64,000 nt of DNA, from contig JAIQDT010007645.1 in NCBI GenBank assembly GCA_021521415.1, forward strand, positions 1-64,000, given 5' to 3'. The position numbers and the translations under genes are program-made. The notes under the pieces are model-generated. The model searched no databases, had not been told where the DNA came from, and saw only the letters and a program-made list of their open reading frames with translations. Source of the DNA: Bidens hawaiensis (taxonomy: Eukaryota > Streptophyta > Magnoliopsida > Asterales > Asteraceae). Shown here one piece after another: positions 23,840-34,574 of the stretch (position 1 is its first letter; each line of letters opens with the position of its first letter).

Positions 23840-24337
23840 ACATCAATGAACAACTCCAGTTTCAAGTTCTTGGTTTCACGTATTTTCACCACCTGGACCA
23901 TTCGGAGGAGGAGAGCCTTTCGGGGAACTCTAGGAAACTTAATTTTCTATTATGTATAAACAAGTGAATTAAGCACAATGTGTTAGGACTTCGAGCTTAA
24001 CCCGTTTATCTTTCTTTTCTTAGGAAACCCGGGCTTATCCCGTAACTGTTCTAGGACTTTTAATGAAAATTAATTTTTAGATGACCAAACTTCCAAATTA
24101 TCACAATAAACGTCATTCTAAAATTCCGGATCTTGAATCGTGTTGAAAATCAAAAGGAAATTCCCTGTGACAAAAAGCACGGGTCGTGCTCTCCTAAGCA
24201 CGAGGCCGTGGTCACCCCAGAATCTTCAGCATGATACGCGCTGACTCCGTACAATTCTCTGACTCAGAAACATATATTCCTCTAGCAGCACGGGGCAGTG
24301 TTTTAAAGACACGGGGCCATGTTCAACTTTCCAATCT

Positions 24338-24733
24338 CTATATAATGCATGCATAAAATCACTATTCCATTCACACCAAACACAAATTACCTAAATGGAA
24401 GGAAAACGGGTTGAATGGAGGCCAGTGAAAAAGGGAAAACAACATGAATCCTCCTACCTTGAGGAGGAAATCATGAGACTCCAATGCATCGTAAGAGATC
24501 AAGTTGAGAGCAATATGCTAACCGAGGCTCGAGTAGTCGAGTTAATCAACAAAGTCGACCTGCTTAGGTTTGAGAACTTCCATGTTGTGGATGGCCACCA
24601 CAAATATGTGACTTCCAAACTTAACTTTCTCAACCGATAAATCGTTACGCTCAACAAAAAGCATGACGAACTTTTGGAAGCCAAACGAGCACCACCACAC
24701 ATCCAGGACTTGTTCGGAAGTGGTGGCCGTTGA
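24338..24733 (+). pseudogene. Small coiled-coil-like ORF with TATA box in E spacer
   Basis: A TATA box, CTATATAAT (24338-24346), lies 16 nt after a palindrome pair. The ORF from ATG 24395 begins MEGKRVEWRPVKKGKQ and has a leucine/valine-rich helical part (LEEEIMRLQCIVRDQVES). It runs with one in-frame stop (24638-24640) to TGA at 24733, ending HIQDLFGSGGR. It is about 112 codons without that stop. The function is unknown; it is likely an accessory protein of this Athila family. Confidence 0.45.
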
Positions 24734-25813
24734 AGTTCTAACTTTGTTTCGTGTTGAAGTTGTTTTCGCTAGTACGATGTGTTAGGATCCGAGAGTTGTT
24801 GTACTTTTCATTTCGTCTATCTTTAATTATGTCTTTAGTTTTATGTTTTAATGAAATTTAGGATTTTTAATTACCATGTTAAAATAACCAGAAAATAAAA
24901 ACCAGCTAACCAGTTCGACAAATAAACAAAATCTAAATAACACTGTCTGCACTAAGCAGCACGGTACCGTGCTTTTAATAGCACGGGGCCGTGTGTTTGG
25001 TCACAGAGAAGTTACGAGTTTTAAATGAATAAAATAACTTTCTCCAACCACCAACCCTAATAATCACTGCGTTCTAAACCGGAAAACCGCCGACTATCCA
25101 ACATTTTGCTAATTTCTTCATCAATCTTCGATTCTAAACCTAAGGTATGTATATTTAACAAATTGCATTGTTCAAATTCGTCATTCTAGGTTTAGGTTAA
25201 CCCTAAAATCGCTCAAATCGACCAATTCGGGTCAAAACCCGAAAAGAATATGGGTTAATTTGCTTGCATAGATTGTTGAATAATTGATGGTTAGGGTTTA
25301 ATTGAAAAAAACAAATTCGAGTTTAGAGTTTTAGCATAAATACCCGACACACCATTAAACCTAATTTATATAACCGGTTGGAAACGAGGGTTCGAGTCTG
25401 TGAAAGTTAGTAATCAATATTAGAAACACGAGCCGTACCCAAGACAACACGAGTCGTGGTCAACCAAAAGTCAAACATCAAAGGAAATTGTATCAGAAGC
25501 ACCAGCACGGGGCCGTGCTTTTTAAAGCACGCCACTGTGCTTTGCTCTCTGTTTCAGCAAAATTGCAAATCTTTCACGAATTTTGGCTAATTTGAGTATA
25601 AATTGCAAATGGGCGAGTATGGGGACGAATTTCATGCATACCTAGTCTTCGGAAACCGCAAGACAAAGGACAAACAGGCAAACACACGATTAACTTATCT
25701 AAACAACAGGTACCCTGAAGCCAATTTCCATGCGTGTGAAGAAACTCTGAGACACGTCAACCAATGGGACCGCTATCAAAACATTGTGAAGACCGTGGAG
25801 ACGGGTTTTGGGC

Positions 25814-26223
25814 TGTTGGTGCATAATGTCAGTAGTTCAGTATCTTGTGTTTTGTCTGTGTCTGTAATCGTTTAGTTTGTTTGTAATGTTTTGAATATTG
25901 TTTGTTGTATGTTCGCTAGTGTTAGGCGAACTTGGAGGATAAGCGAAGTTATAACAACTTCGCCTAGTATGTTAGGCGAAGTTGTCGAGGTCTATTTAAA
26001 CCTCCACTTCGGCTTTTAGGGTTAAGTTTTTCCTGAATGAGTTGGATTGTGATCTTTAGCATCATGTGTTGGCTTTGGGACTATATCACTTTTATCATTC
26101 TATTCCGTGTGTTTATCTATCGATTCAACGTATTGCTTATCTTACACTCGTATCGTATTACGTTGGGATTCCGCACCCTCGTGTTACGAGATACTCCTGT
26201 GTAGATCCGGCTGGGAACCTACA
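25814..26223 (+). repeat. 5' LTR of element F
   Basis: It starts TGTTGGTGC and ends GGGAACCTACA. It carries GCGAAGTT words at 25923-25984, partly as a palindrome with AACTTCGC, 7-70 nt before a TATA box TCTATTTAAAC at 25991-26001. Confidence 0.95.
25991..26001 (+). promoter_or_regulatory. TATA box of element F LTR
   Basis: TCTATTTAAAC lies just after the last GCGAAGTT copy (25975-25982). The same site is present in the 3' LTR. Confidence 0.65.
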
Positions 26224-26224
26224 A

Positions 26225-26237
26225 TTGGTATCAGAGC
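26225..26237 (+). promoter_or_regulatory. Primer-binding site of element F, initiator tRNA-Met
   Basis: TTGGTATCAGAGC starts one base after the LTR end. Confidence 0.95.
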
Positions 26238-26433
26238 TTTTGCTCGTGATTGTGTGGTTCGGGATTATCACACGGGTGTTAAGATCGTTCCGTTTGACTA
26301 TTCGCGGAACGAGTTTACGTTGAAATACCTCGTTTTTGTGTCTTGCCCATCTTCCCCCATCAAATATACTTCTAAATCACCCTCGTGTCCCTCGCAATCA
26401 ATCTAACCAAACCTGCAAAATTCAATTGTTCGT

Positions 26434-26626
26434 CAAGCGAAGTTGCCATCACAAAAAGTAGGGTTTAGGAGAACATATAAGTGTTTGGCGAAGTTGATTA
26501 GCTGCGAAGTTAAGATACTAGCGAAGTTAGTAATCAAGCGAAGTTAAGGAAACTGCGAAGTTAGTGGGCTGCGAAGTTATAGATCCAGCGAAGTTGTAGA
26601 CTAGGCGAAATTGTTTTAACTTCGCT
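26434..26626. repeat. Cluster of GCGAAGTT words in element F leader
   Basis: Eight exact direct copies of GCGAAGTT occur within 190 bp (26437, 26489, 26503, 26521, 26538, 26555, 26571 and 26588, within a base or two), plus one degenerate copy and one inverted AACTTCGC. Spacing is irregular, roughly 14-50 nt. Confidence 0.93.
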
Positions 26627-26679
26627 GTTCGCTGTTCACAGAATCTTGTTTCTTTTTTTTAGTACCGTTTCTTTCAACT

Positions 26680-29304
26680 ATGACTTCGATAAACATCACA
26701 GAACTTGTAAAGATGGAAGTTGAAGCCGGTTCAGCAACTAATGCTCCGAAACTACTGAAGGTTACTGATTTCGTTGCATGGAAAGATCGTTTTGAACAGT
26801 ATGTGAAGTATCAAGACGCTAAGATGTGGGTTTGCATTCAAGACGGTTACATTCCACCAACGTCCTTGTTTGAAGGTCGTGAACAAATTTTTTAGTAAGA
26901 TGGAAGAGGATGAAAAGAAAATGTATGAGGCAGAGAGTAAAGCGCATGCAGCTATAACAATGGCACTTCCACAAGAGATTCTCCATACTTTCAAAAAATA
27001 CAAAACTGCTAGAGAACTATGGGAAGCGCTATAAAATAGATATGAAGGTAATGTTGGGATACGTACCTCCAAGACCAAGCTGCTAAAGACTCAATTCTCC
27101 GTATTCAAGTATCTGAAAAACGAATCACTTGATGATATTATCACACGATACTATCATTTGATGACCGAAGTAAATAATTACTCCATTGAATACAAGGAAG
27201 AAGAGGTAGTAGAGAAACTTCTTGATGCTCTCCCACCGAAATGGGAAATGTACACTGTTCTGATGAGAGAAGATAAAGACTTTGCCAAGATTGATTTGGA
27301 AACAGTGGTCAATAAGTTACGAAATTTTGAACTTAACATGGTTCGGAAGGAGACACCAACTGATCAGGTTCAGGATCCGGGAATGTATGGTGCGAAAGTC
27401 ACTCCAAGCTCAAGTTCAAAATCAGAATCCACTGCCTACTACTCAAAGGGAGAATCAAACTCAACTCACGATGGTCATGTGATTCTCAATATGGATGGTG
27501 ACGTATGTTTCGTAGCTGGAGGTAGTAATCCTTCAAAACCTCAAGCCACAAATGGAAATTTCTCATCAAATGTTCCAAGCTATAACTACTCACAAATGCC
27601 CATGAGTGTTAAATCAGCTGAACAGCAGTTTGCTCTCTATGCATCCTCATTGCATCTTATGAGAACTACATCAAAGGTAAAATAGTCGACCCTGCAACTT
27701 TGGATGAAGACTATGATCAGATCGATGCTGATGATTTGGAAGAGATGGACCTGCAGTGGTAGATGGCTATGATAGTAAGAAGGGTAAAGATATTCATGAA
27801 GAAAACGGGTAGAAAGTTCGTTGGAGAAAGACCAGGGTTTGATAAATCAAAGGTTCGATTTTACAACTGTCAACAAAATGGCCACTTTGCTAGATGTACA
27901 AATGAGAGAGTCGAACGAAGTCAGACCAGGCCTGCACAACAGAATGGGGGTGGTAGTGAAAATAAGGCTATGGTATCTCAACAGAACGGTCGATACAACT
28001 GGAATATAAAAGTTGAGGAGATGTTCGAACAGGAAAATCTAGTAAACATTGAAACTGGAGGAAATGAGACGGAGATGGGAGAAGATTAAGCATACGTGGC
28101 AGAAGTAAACGATCAGCTCTCTGAGGTAAGTTCTGAACTTCATTGTGAACAATGTGAAAACCTGTCTGAATAATTGAAAACATTAACTGATCAGTTTGTT
28201 AGTTTGGACACACAATTTAAAACATTAAAAGAAGATCATCACTATACTAAAACTAGAGAAAACAGTTACTCGGTAAAAATAAAAGCTAGTGAAAAGGATA
28301 TCAGAAGTCTTAAAGCCACTCTAGCTGAAAAAATACAAGTAATTGATCTCAGTTATGAAGTTTTAGAAGAAAAGACCAAACTAATTGCTGAAAGAGATAA
28401 ACAGATAGCTGATTACCAGGTAAAAGTGGTGGAACTGAATAGAAAAATTGAACAATTTAGAAATTCTTCTAATATGTTAGATCACATAATCAGTGTTCAA
28501 CGTTTCCCGGTTAACAAAGGGGGAATTGGATTCTCTGAAGTTCCACCACCATACAACAATAACTATACTTATAATCCTAGTAATCAGCAATCTGCAAATG
28601 TTGAAGTTGGTCAGACAATTCCAATCATAGTTTCTACTAAAGAAACTGAAGTTAATAAGAGCAAAACGAGTAAGTCAAGTTCTAATGTTGCGATTTCTGT
28701 CCCTAGCTCTGTCTCATCAAATTCGGACAAGTCATCTGAATTGGGTGAGATAAAAGAAGAGGTTGTGTTACTAAAACGTGGGGAGGAATATAAGCCCGAT
28801 GAAAAGAAATCTTCCCTAAATCCGTTCGTCCCACCATATGTTAGACAAACGGGTAGTAACGCAACCTCGACATCTGCAACAACTGTTGAGACGAAAGTTC
28901 AAAACAGAAGTTGTTTCAGATGCAATAAAGTAGGACACCTTGTTGCTGATTGTCCTCTAAAACAGAGAAAATTTAGAGGTATGAGGCCTCCGAAAACTGA
29001 GAATAAAATGAATACTAATTATGATGCTGGTAAGAATGTAAACACACCAAATTTCAGTCATTGGACTAATCCAAGATTTCAAAGAAATCAGTCTCGTTTT
29101 TTCCCAGTAAACTACCAAACCAACAATTATAATTCGGTTAATTCACGAAGGTTTGGATGGCCTCATAGCCAGTCCTCTAGAAGGTTTCCGTTCAGAACTT
29201 ACAGAAACCATCCTCAAACTGACTTTGGGCAACCAAAGTACTGGATGCCGGACAACAGAATTAATCGACCCAAGACCAGTAGGTCTTGGGTCCCCAGATT
29301 TTAA
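26680..29304 (+). pseudogene. gag: Element F gag and nucleocapsid, frameshifted
   Basis: Gag starts at ATG 26680 (MTSINITELVKMEVEAG). Capsid blocks are FVAWKDRFEQYVKYQD, then after a frame change SVFKYLKNESLDDIITRYYH and LLDALPPKWEMYTVLM (27158-27685). A first knuckle-like segment, [12 protein letters not shown], lies near 27860. A long helical, lysine/glutamate-rich segment (28174-28490) and a CCHC knuckle CFRCNKVGHLVADC (about 28915-28956) follow. Stops lie near 26893, 27033, 27683 and 28087. Confidence 0.88.
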
Positions 29305-29319
29305 TCTATTTCTTTAATT

Positions 29320-29721
29320 GTGCAGGAACAGTCAAACAGGGCTATAAACAATATGTGGGTTGTAGACAGTGGCTGTTCCCGGCACATGACTGGTAACAAG
29401 AAATTGTTACGTGACTGGAAATCTGTTCAAGGAGGAAGGGTTAGCTTCGCTGGAGAGAGTGGAGGAAGAATCAGTGGTATTGGAACTGTGACGAATGGAA
29501 GAATAAAGTTAGAGAAGGTGAATTTTGTGGAAGAGTTGAAGCATAACTTGTTGAGTGTATCTCAGATTTGTGACAAAGAATACACGGTGCATTTTACTAA
29601 AAATGAGGCAATCGTTCTTTATCCTGGTTTCAATATACCAAAGGCCTGGGTTGTGATGAAAGCTCCAAGAGAAAAGAACACGTATGTAATGGATATGAGG
29701 TCAACTGAGATGACAACATAA
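29320..29721 (+). pseudogene. pol: Element F protease and GAG-pre-integrase region
   Basis: The retropepsin site reads WVVDSGCSRHMTG, so the D-S-G triad is intact. It is followed by GRISGIGTVTNGRIKLEKVN and LKHNLLSVSQICDKEYTVHF. The frame ends at a stop at 29719-29721, after which integrase opens in the same frame at 29764. Confidence 0.9.
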
Positions 29722-29763
29722 GAGTCATGTCTTCTGTCAAAGGCAACTGAGTCTGAGTCAGAG

Positions 29764-31248
29764 TTGTGGCATCGAAGAATGGGACATATACATCTTCGTA
29801 AAATGAATTACATTGTCAAGAATGTGCTGGTACTTGGGGTTCCCTTGAAGAATTTTAACTTTGAAGATCAATGCTTGTCGTGCAAGAAAGGAAAGCAACA
29901 CAAAAAGCCTCATCACTCCAAGAAGGTTAACTCAATTGTCAGCACCCTAGACCTACTTCACATGGATCTCTTTGGTCCTGTGAATGTAAAGAGTCTAGGT
30001 GGAACTTCATACTGCTTGGTTGTAACCGATGATTACTCTCGATACTCTTGGGTATATTTTCTGAAGATAAAGGATGAGACAGTTCAGTTGGTAATTAACT
30101 TGATTACCAAGGTGGAAAATATTATTCGGAGGAAGGTTAAGTACATCAGGAGTGATAATGGGACAGAATTTAAGAACTGTCAGATGGAGATGTTTTGTCT
30201 ACAGAAAGGGATAGAGTATCAGTTCAGTGCCCCATATACTCCACAACAAAATGGAGTAGCTGAAAGGAAGAATAGAACTCTAATCGAAGGCGCCAGGACC
30301 ATGCTGGAAAATGCTAAACTTCTCGTGGTGTTCTGGGCTGAGGCTGTGGCTACAGCTTGTTACATCCTTAATCGTGTTTTAACTGTTAAAAGATTAAATA
30401 AAACCTGTTATGAACTTATGCATGGTAGAAATCCAAACTTGAAAGGTCTTGAACCTTTTGGGTCCCCATGTTCGATATTAAAGACTAACTCTAAATTTGG
30501 TGAGAAAGCTGACGAAGGTATTTTAGTTGGCTATGTTGTTGGGACACCTAACAGAAGAGTCTTTAATCTATCGAACTGCAAGGTTGAGGTGATATGTAAC
30601 ACTGACATTACTAGTTACAAATCACCAAGGCCTAGCATGGGACCGGCAGAGGCTTTCGACTATAATAAACTATTCAAATCTTTTAATGTGCCTTACTTGG
30701 ATTTTGCAGACACCGATGAGAAAATGGCCTCACAAATATTGTATGACGAGGAGGAGACCATTATGCAACGTCCACAATATGATGAAAATCAACCAACTTC
30801 GTCAAATGCAGTCGAAACTCCTGCTGTCTCTAAGGAAGATGAATTCTATAATCCATTTCACATTCAACCTCAGTCTCACACCGATGAACTTGCCACAAAT
30901 CTTGAGAATAATCAGGAATTCAGTCCGGTCCAGTCCACCAAAATTCACAAGAATCATCCTTTGGAAAATGTGATCGGTAATCCCTCTGATGGTGTACGTA
31001 CTAGAAGAAGTTTGGATGAACACACACGTGTTTATGCAAGCTTTAAAGATAAGGGTATTATAAATGAATGCTTGTACACCTGCTTCATCAGCCAGATTGA
31101 ACCAAAGAATTATCAAATGGCACTGAAGGATAGCTCGTGGGTTGAAGCCATGCAGGAAGAACTGGCACAGTTTGAGAAGATGGAAGTATGGCAGTTAGTT
31201 AAAAAAACCGCAAGAAGTGAACGCTATCGGTACAAAATGGGTATTTAA
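29764..31248 (+). pseudogene. pol: Element F integrase and start of RT region
   Basis: The zinc domain is LWHRRMGHIHLRKM with CLSCKKGKQHK. The core has LHMDLFGPVNV, YIRSDNGTEFKN and PQQNGVAERKNRT, so the D-D-E triad is present. The C-terminal part has CYELMHGRNPNLKGLEPFG and a long acidic linker. The frame runs into the RT N-terminus (SWVEAMQEELAQFEKMEVWQLV) and ends at 31248, where RT continues in an overlapping frame. The integrase domain itself is intact. Confidence 0.92.
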
Positions 31249-32553
31249 ATGTAAGAGAGATGAGAAGGGGATAATCATACGGAACAAGGCAAGATTGGTA
31301 GTAAAAGGGTTTAATCAGCAAGAAGGAATCGATTACAACGAAGTGTTTGCTCCTGTGGAAAGATTGGAGGCAATTCGATTATTTCTGGCATTTGCAGCAC
31401 ACAAAGAGATGAAAGTGTTCCAATTAGATGTGAAAAGTGCCTTTCTTAATAGTAAAATCGATGAGGTGGTGTATGTTGAACAACCTCCGGGTTTCCCTGA
31501 CCCAGATTTTCCTGATCATATGTACAAACTGAGTAAAGCTTTATATGGGTTACATCAGGCTCCTTGTGCCTGGAGAAAAGGGGGAGAGTTTCTTCTCATT
31601 CAGGTTTATGTGGATGACATCATTTTTGCTGCATCAAAAGTCACTATGTGTCAGGAATTTGAAGCGGCCATGAAGAAGAGGTTTGAGATGAGCGCCATGG
31701 GTGAATTAACTTTCTTTTTGGGATTGCAGGTAGATCAGAAGAAGGATGGCATGTTTATTCATCAAACGAAATATGTCCATGATGTGCTCAAACGCTTCAA
31801 GATGGATGATAGTACCCCATTTGACACTCCAATCTGCGTCAACCACAAACTGGGTGCTGATTCCGACAGTGATGAAGATGTGGATCCCACTCAATATCGA
31901 GCAATCATAGGTTCCTTAATGTATCTAACCGCATCTAGACCTGACATTATGTTTGCAGTTTGTCTTTGTGCTCGTTTTCAGGCAAGCCCGAAGGAATCTC
32001 ACATGAAGGGAGTGAAGAGAATCTTGTGGTATCTCAAAGGCAAGCCTAGTTGGGATTGTGGTACACGAAAAGGGGAGAACTAGATTTGGTAGCTTACACA
32101 GATTCTGACTATGGAGGTTGCAATAAGAACAGGAAGTCAACAACCGGTGGATGTCAGTTTCTCGGTGGAAGATTGGTGTCATGGCAGTGCAAGAAGCAGA
32201 CCTCAGTAGCCATTTCCACCTGCGAAGCAGAGTACATGGCAGCATCAAACTGCTGCTCCCAGGTTTTATGGATACAAAAGCAATTGCGCGATTATGGTCT
32301 GAATTTCACTCAAACTCCTATTTGCATTGATAACACTGCTGCATTCTCAGTAACTAACAATCCCGTTAAACACAGAAAAACTAAACATATTGACATTCGT
32401 CATCATTTTATACGGGATTGTGCTGAGAAGAAATTAATTGTGCTTGAAAAGGTTGATTCTTTGGATAATTTTGCCGATCTTTTTACTAAAGCGTTTGACC
32501 GATCCCGTTTTCAAAATCTTGTTGAGCTTAATGGGATGATCAATCCCGAGTAA
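31217..32553 (+). pseudogene. pol: Element F reverse transcriptase and RNase H
   Basis: RT motifs are GTKWVFKCKRDEKG, NKARLVVKGFNQQEGIDYNE, FQLDVKSAFLNSKI, KALYGLHQAPCAW, and the active site QVYVDDIIFAA with both Asp residues. About 28 residues usual between QAP-AW and the YVDD block are missing in frame. RNase H follows in a second frame from 32050: YTDSDYGGCNKNRKSTTGG, ISTCEAEYMAASN, PICIDNTAAF and FADLFTKAFDRSRF. A TAA stop lies at 32551-32553. Confidence 0.93.
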
Positions 32554-32566
32554 CCTTGTTTTCTAT

Positions 32567-32591
32567 AAAAAAAAAAAAAAAAAAAAAAAAA
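32567..32591. repeat. A25 run after pol stop of element F
   Basis: Twenty-five consecutive A follow TTTTCTAT shortly after the pol stop codon. Confidence 0.97.
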
Positions 32592-33865
32592 CCATCACTA
32601 TCGCTTAAAATTATGTCGGTTGCTTAAGTTTGAAGGACATATCCTCGGATATGTTTGGTCCTTACTTCTACTTGTAGATTATGAGGATAGCCATTAACCA
32701 GATGACTGAAAGTGACCGAGGCGTTTTATGATGGGTTTTTATTCTTTCGCTGAAAAATAGTCGTTCATACTTAGTTAGACGGACACATACTCGTATGTGG
32801 TCGGTCCAGCTGATCCATTGGATCTTCAGGATAGCCGTTTACCTGAAGACTTTGACTTTATCGGGGCGATAGGATTTAAAAAAATTTTTGGGAGATGATA
32901 TAATTTTTCAAGTCTATAACTTCGTAAGAAGTTTCAATACGAGGTTTAAAAGAAAATTGATCCAACCTTGGAAAGTGATAGAAAAACTGATTTTGTGTGC
33001 TTAACTGGTGAAGTTATTAGGCCTAAAAGACTCTAGAACAGTCATTGTATGTTATGGTAGCTTTCTATGGTGCGTAAAAGTAGAAGTGATACAAACTAAA
33101 TCTCCTCGATTTAATGTGGAGAATCATTCTGAGTTGTGCACGTCTCCATATACATCTTTCTGAATGATAGGCAGAAAAGTGATTACCCAGTCATACACGA
33201 GCCCGTGAGTGTTCTGATTCCCGAGAAGATAGTGTTAAGTACCTGCAGTGATCCAGATTCGGGACTTGCAATTTGTCTTCAAGTTGAAGTTGTATTAATG
33301 TCATTATTTGTATCAGTATAAAAAAAATTATGTATAGTTTAGGCCTTCTAAAGCTTAAAGTGTTTCAAATATCTAGAAAGAGACAAGAAAGAATATTTCA
33401 AGCAGAAGAAAGAATAGGAAGAAGACTATAAAGATAGATGTGTGCTCATTGATTTATCAGACACTACGGGTCGAGGTCAACTCGGGGTGACTTGGGGAAA
33501 GACAAATACGCTTTGAGAATAGATAGGAGGCATCACAATCTCTCATGTGATATCCATCTAAATTTTGAGCTTAATTGAACCTAATCCGTATCACAGAAGC
33601 GTATACTAAGTTTTATACCTGCCTACAACCTGCTTCTTTATGTCATAATACCGCTGAACATGAATCTGAGTGACAGCCTCTTAATCAGTTTGATTCCTGT
33701 TCAGATCTTTTCTAAAACATGCAGGTTCTCGTCATGACTGAAATTTGATCCCGTTTATTTAATTATCTTTACTTTGTTTTATATTTTATACCTTGGTACG
33801 TTTTAATAAACACTTGGTAACTTGTTTTGATCCCTTTTTCTTTAATTTTTGTCAACTTCACTTAA

Positions 33866-34530
33866 GGCGAAGTTGTTTTTAAGCGTAGTTGGATCTGGCG
33901 AAGTTATCAATATAGCGAAGTTGACCAGCTGTTTGACCTTAGGCGAAGTTGTCAAAGGGGCGAAGTTAACCATAACTTCGCCCCTGTATTTTCAAAACTA
34001 TATAAAGGTGAAAACGGTGGTCAACTTGGTCAAATTATTTCCAAACTTATAACCCTCGGTGAACTTATACCCACGAATTAACCCTCATTATAATCTGATT
34101 TTTGTCATAGTTAAAGGTTTGTAGGATCATTGTGACCCGCAATTCGTAACATATGATGAAAATCAGTGTATTGATGATCCAATTTGTGGACTTGGTTGAA
34201 CGGTTCTTTAAACCCTCGTTCAAAAATTCGTTTTAACAGTGTTTTAGTAAAAACATGGTCATCTGAGTCTTTATCGAACAACCTTTATCATGTTTTCATC
34301 CTCAGATTGTCCAAACCTAGCTACAATTGGATCATCATGGTACGCCGATTAAACAGCGAAGTTAGGGTTTAGGCGAAGTTGTTCTCAACTTCTCCATATA
34401 ACTAACTTCGCCTGCTCAGGAACATATTACCTAAGTGATCTGGTTTGTTCTCAGGCGAAGTTGGGTTTTTACGCGAAGTTAACAATCAAATATATCATAA
34501 CTTCGCTCCTGGTAAAAGGCGAAGTTATGA
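33866..34530. repeat. Internal GCGAAGTT/AACTTCGC clusters of element F
   Basis: At least ten copies in both orientations lie in two clusters (33867-33980 and 34354-34530). The first ends about 18 nt before a TATA-like site at 33999. The second lies 45-220 nt before the accessory ORF start at 34575. Confidence 0.9.
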
Positions 34531-34574
34531 TCTGTCAAGCCGGCGTTCTAACTTAAACCGTTTGTTGTGCAGAT

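Larger units (their letters stand above)
23461..25541. repeat. Seven paired copies of the palindromic word AGCACGG-N-CCGTGCT
   Basis: Imperfect 14-16 bp palindromes occur in pairs separated by about 6-14 nt: 23461/23480, 23570/23591, 24176/24197, 24286/24309, 24957/24980, 25433/25454 and 25504/25526. The best copies read AGCACGGTACCGTGCT and AGCACGGGGCCGTGCT. Pairs 2 and 4 lie 16-17 nt before TATA boxes (23621, 24338). The same word fills the LTRs of D and E. Confidence 0.9.
32554..34574 (+). other. Element F region between pol and accessory ORF
   Basis: This is 2 kb without a convincing gene. It contains a run of 25 A (32567-32591) 14 nt after the pol stop. Three imperfect copies of a GGACAnAT(C/A)CTCG motif followed by ATATGT.GGTCC occur near 32634 and 32780. 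A cluster of GCGAAGTT words lies at 33866-33980, a TATA-like CTATATAAAG at 33999-34007, and a second word cluster at 34354-34530. Confidence 0.6.
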
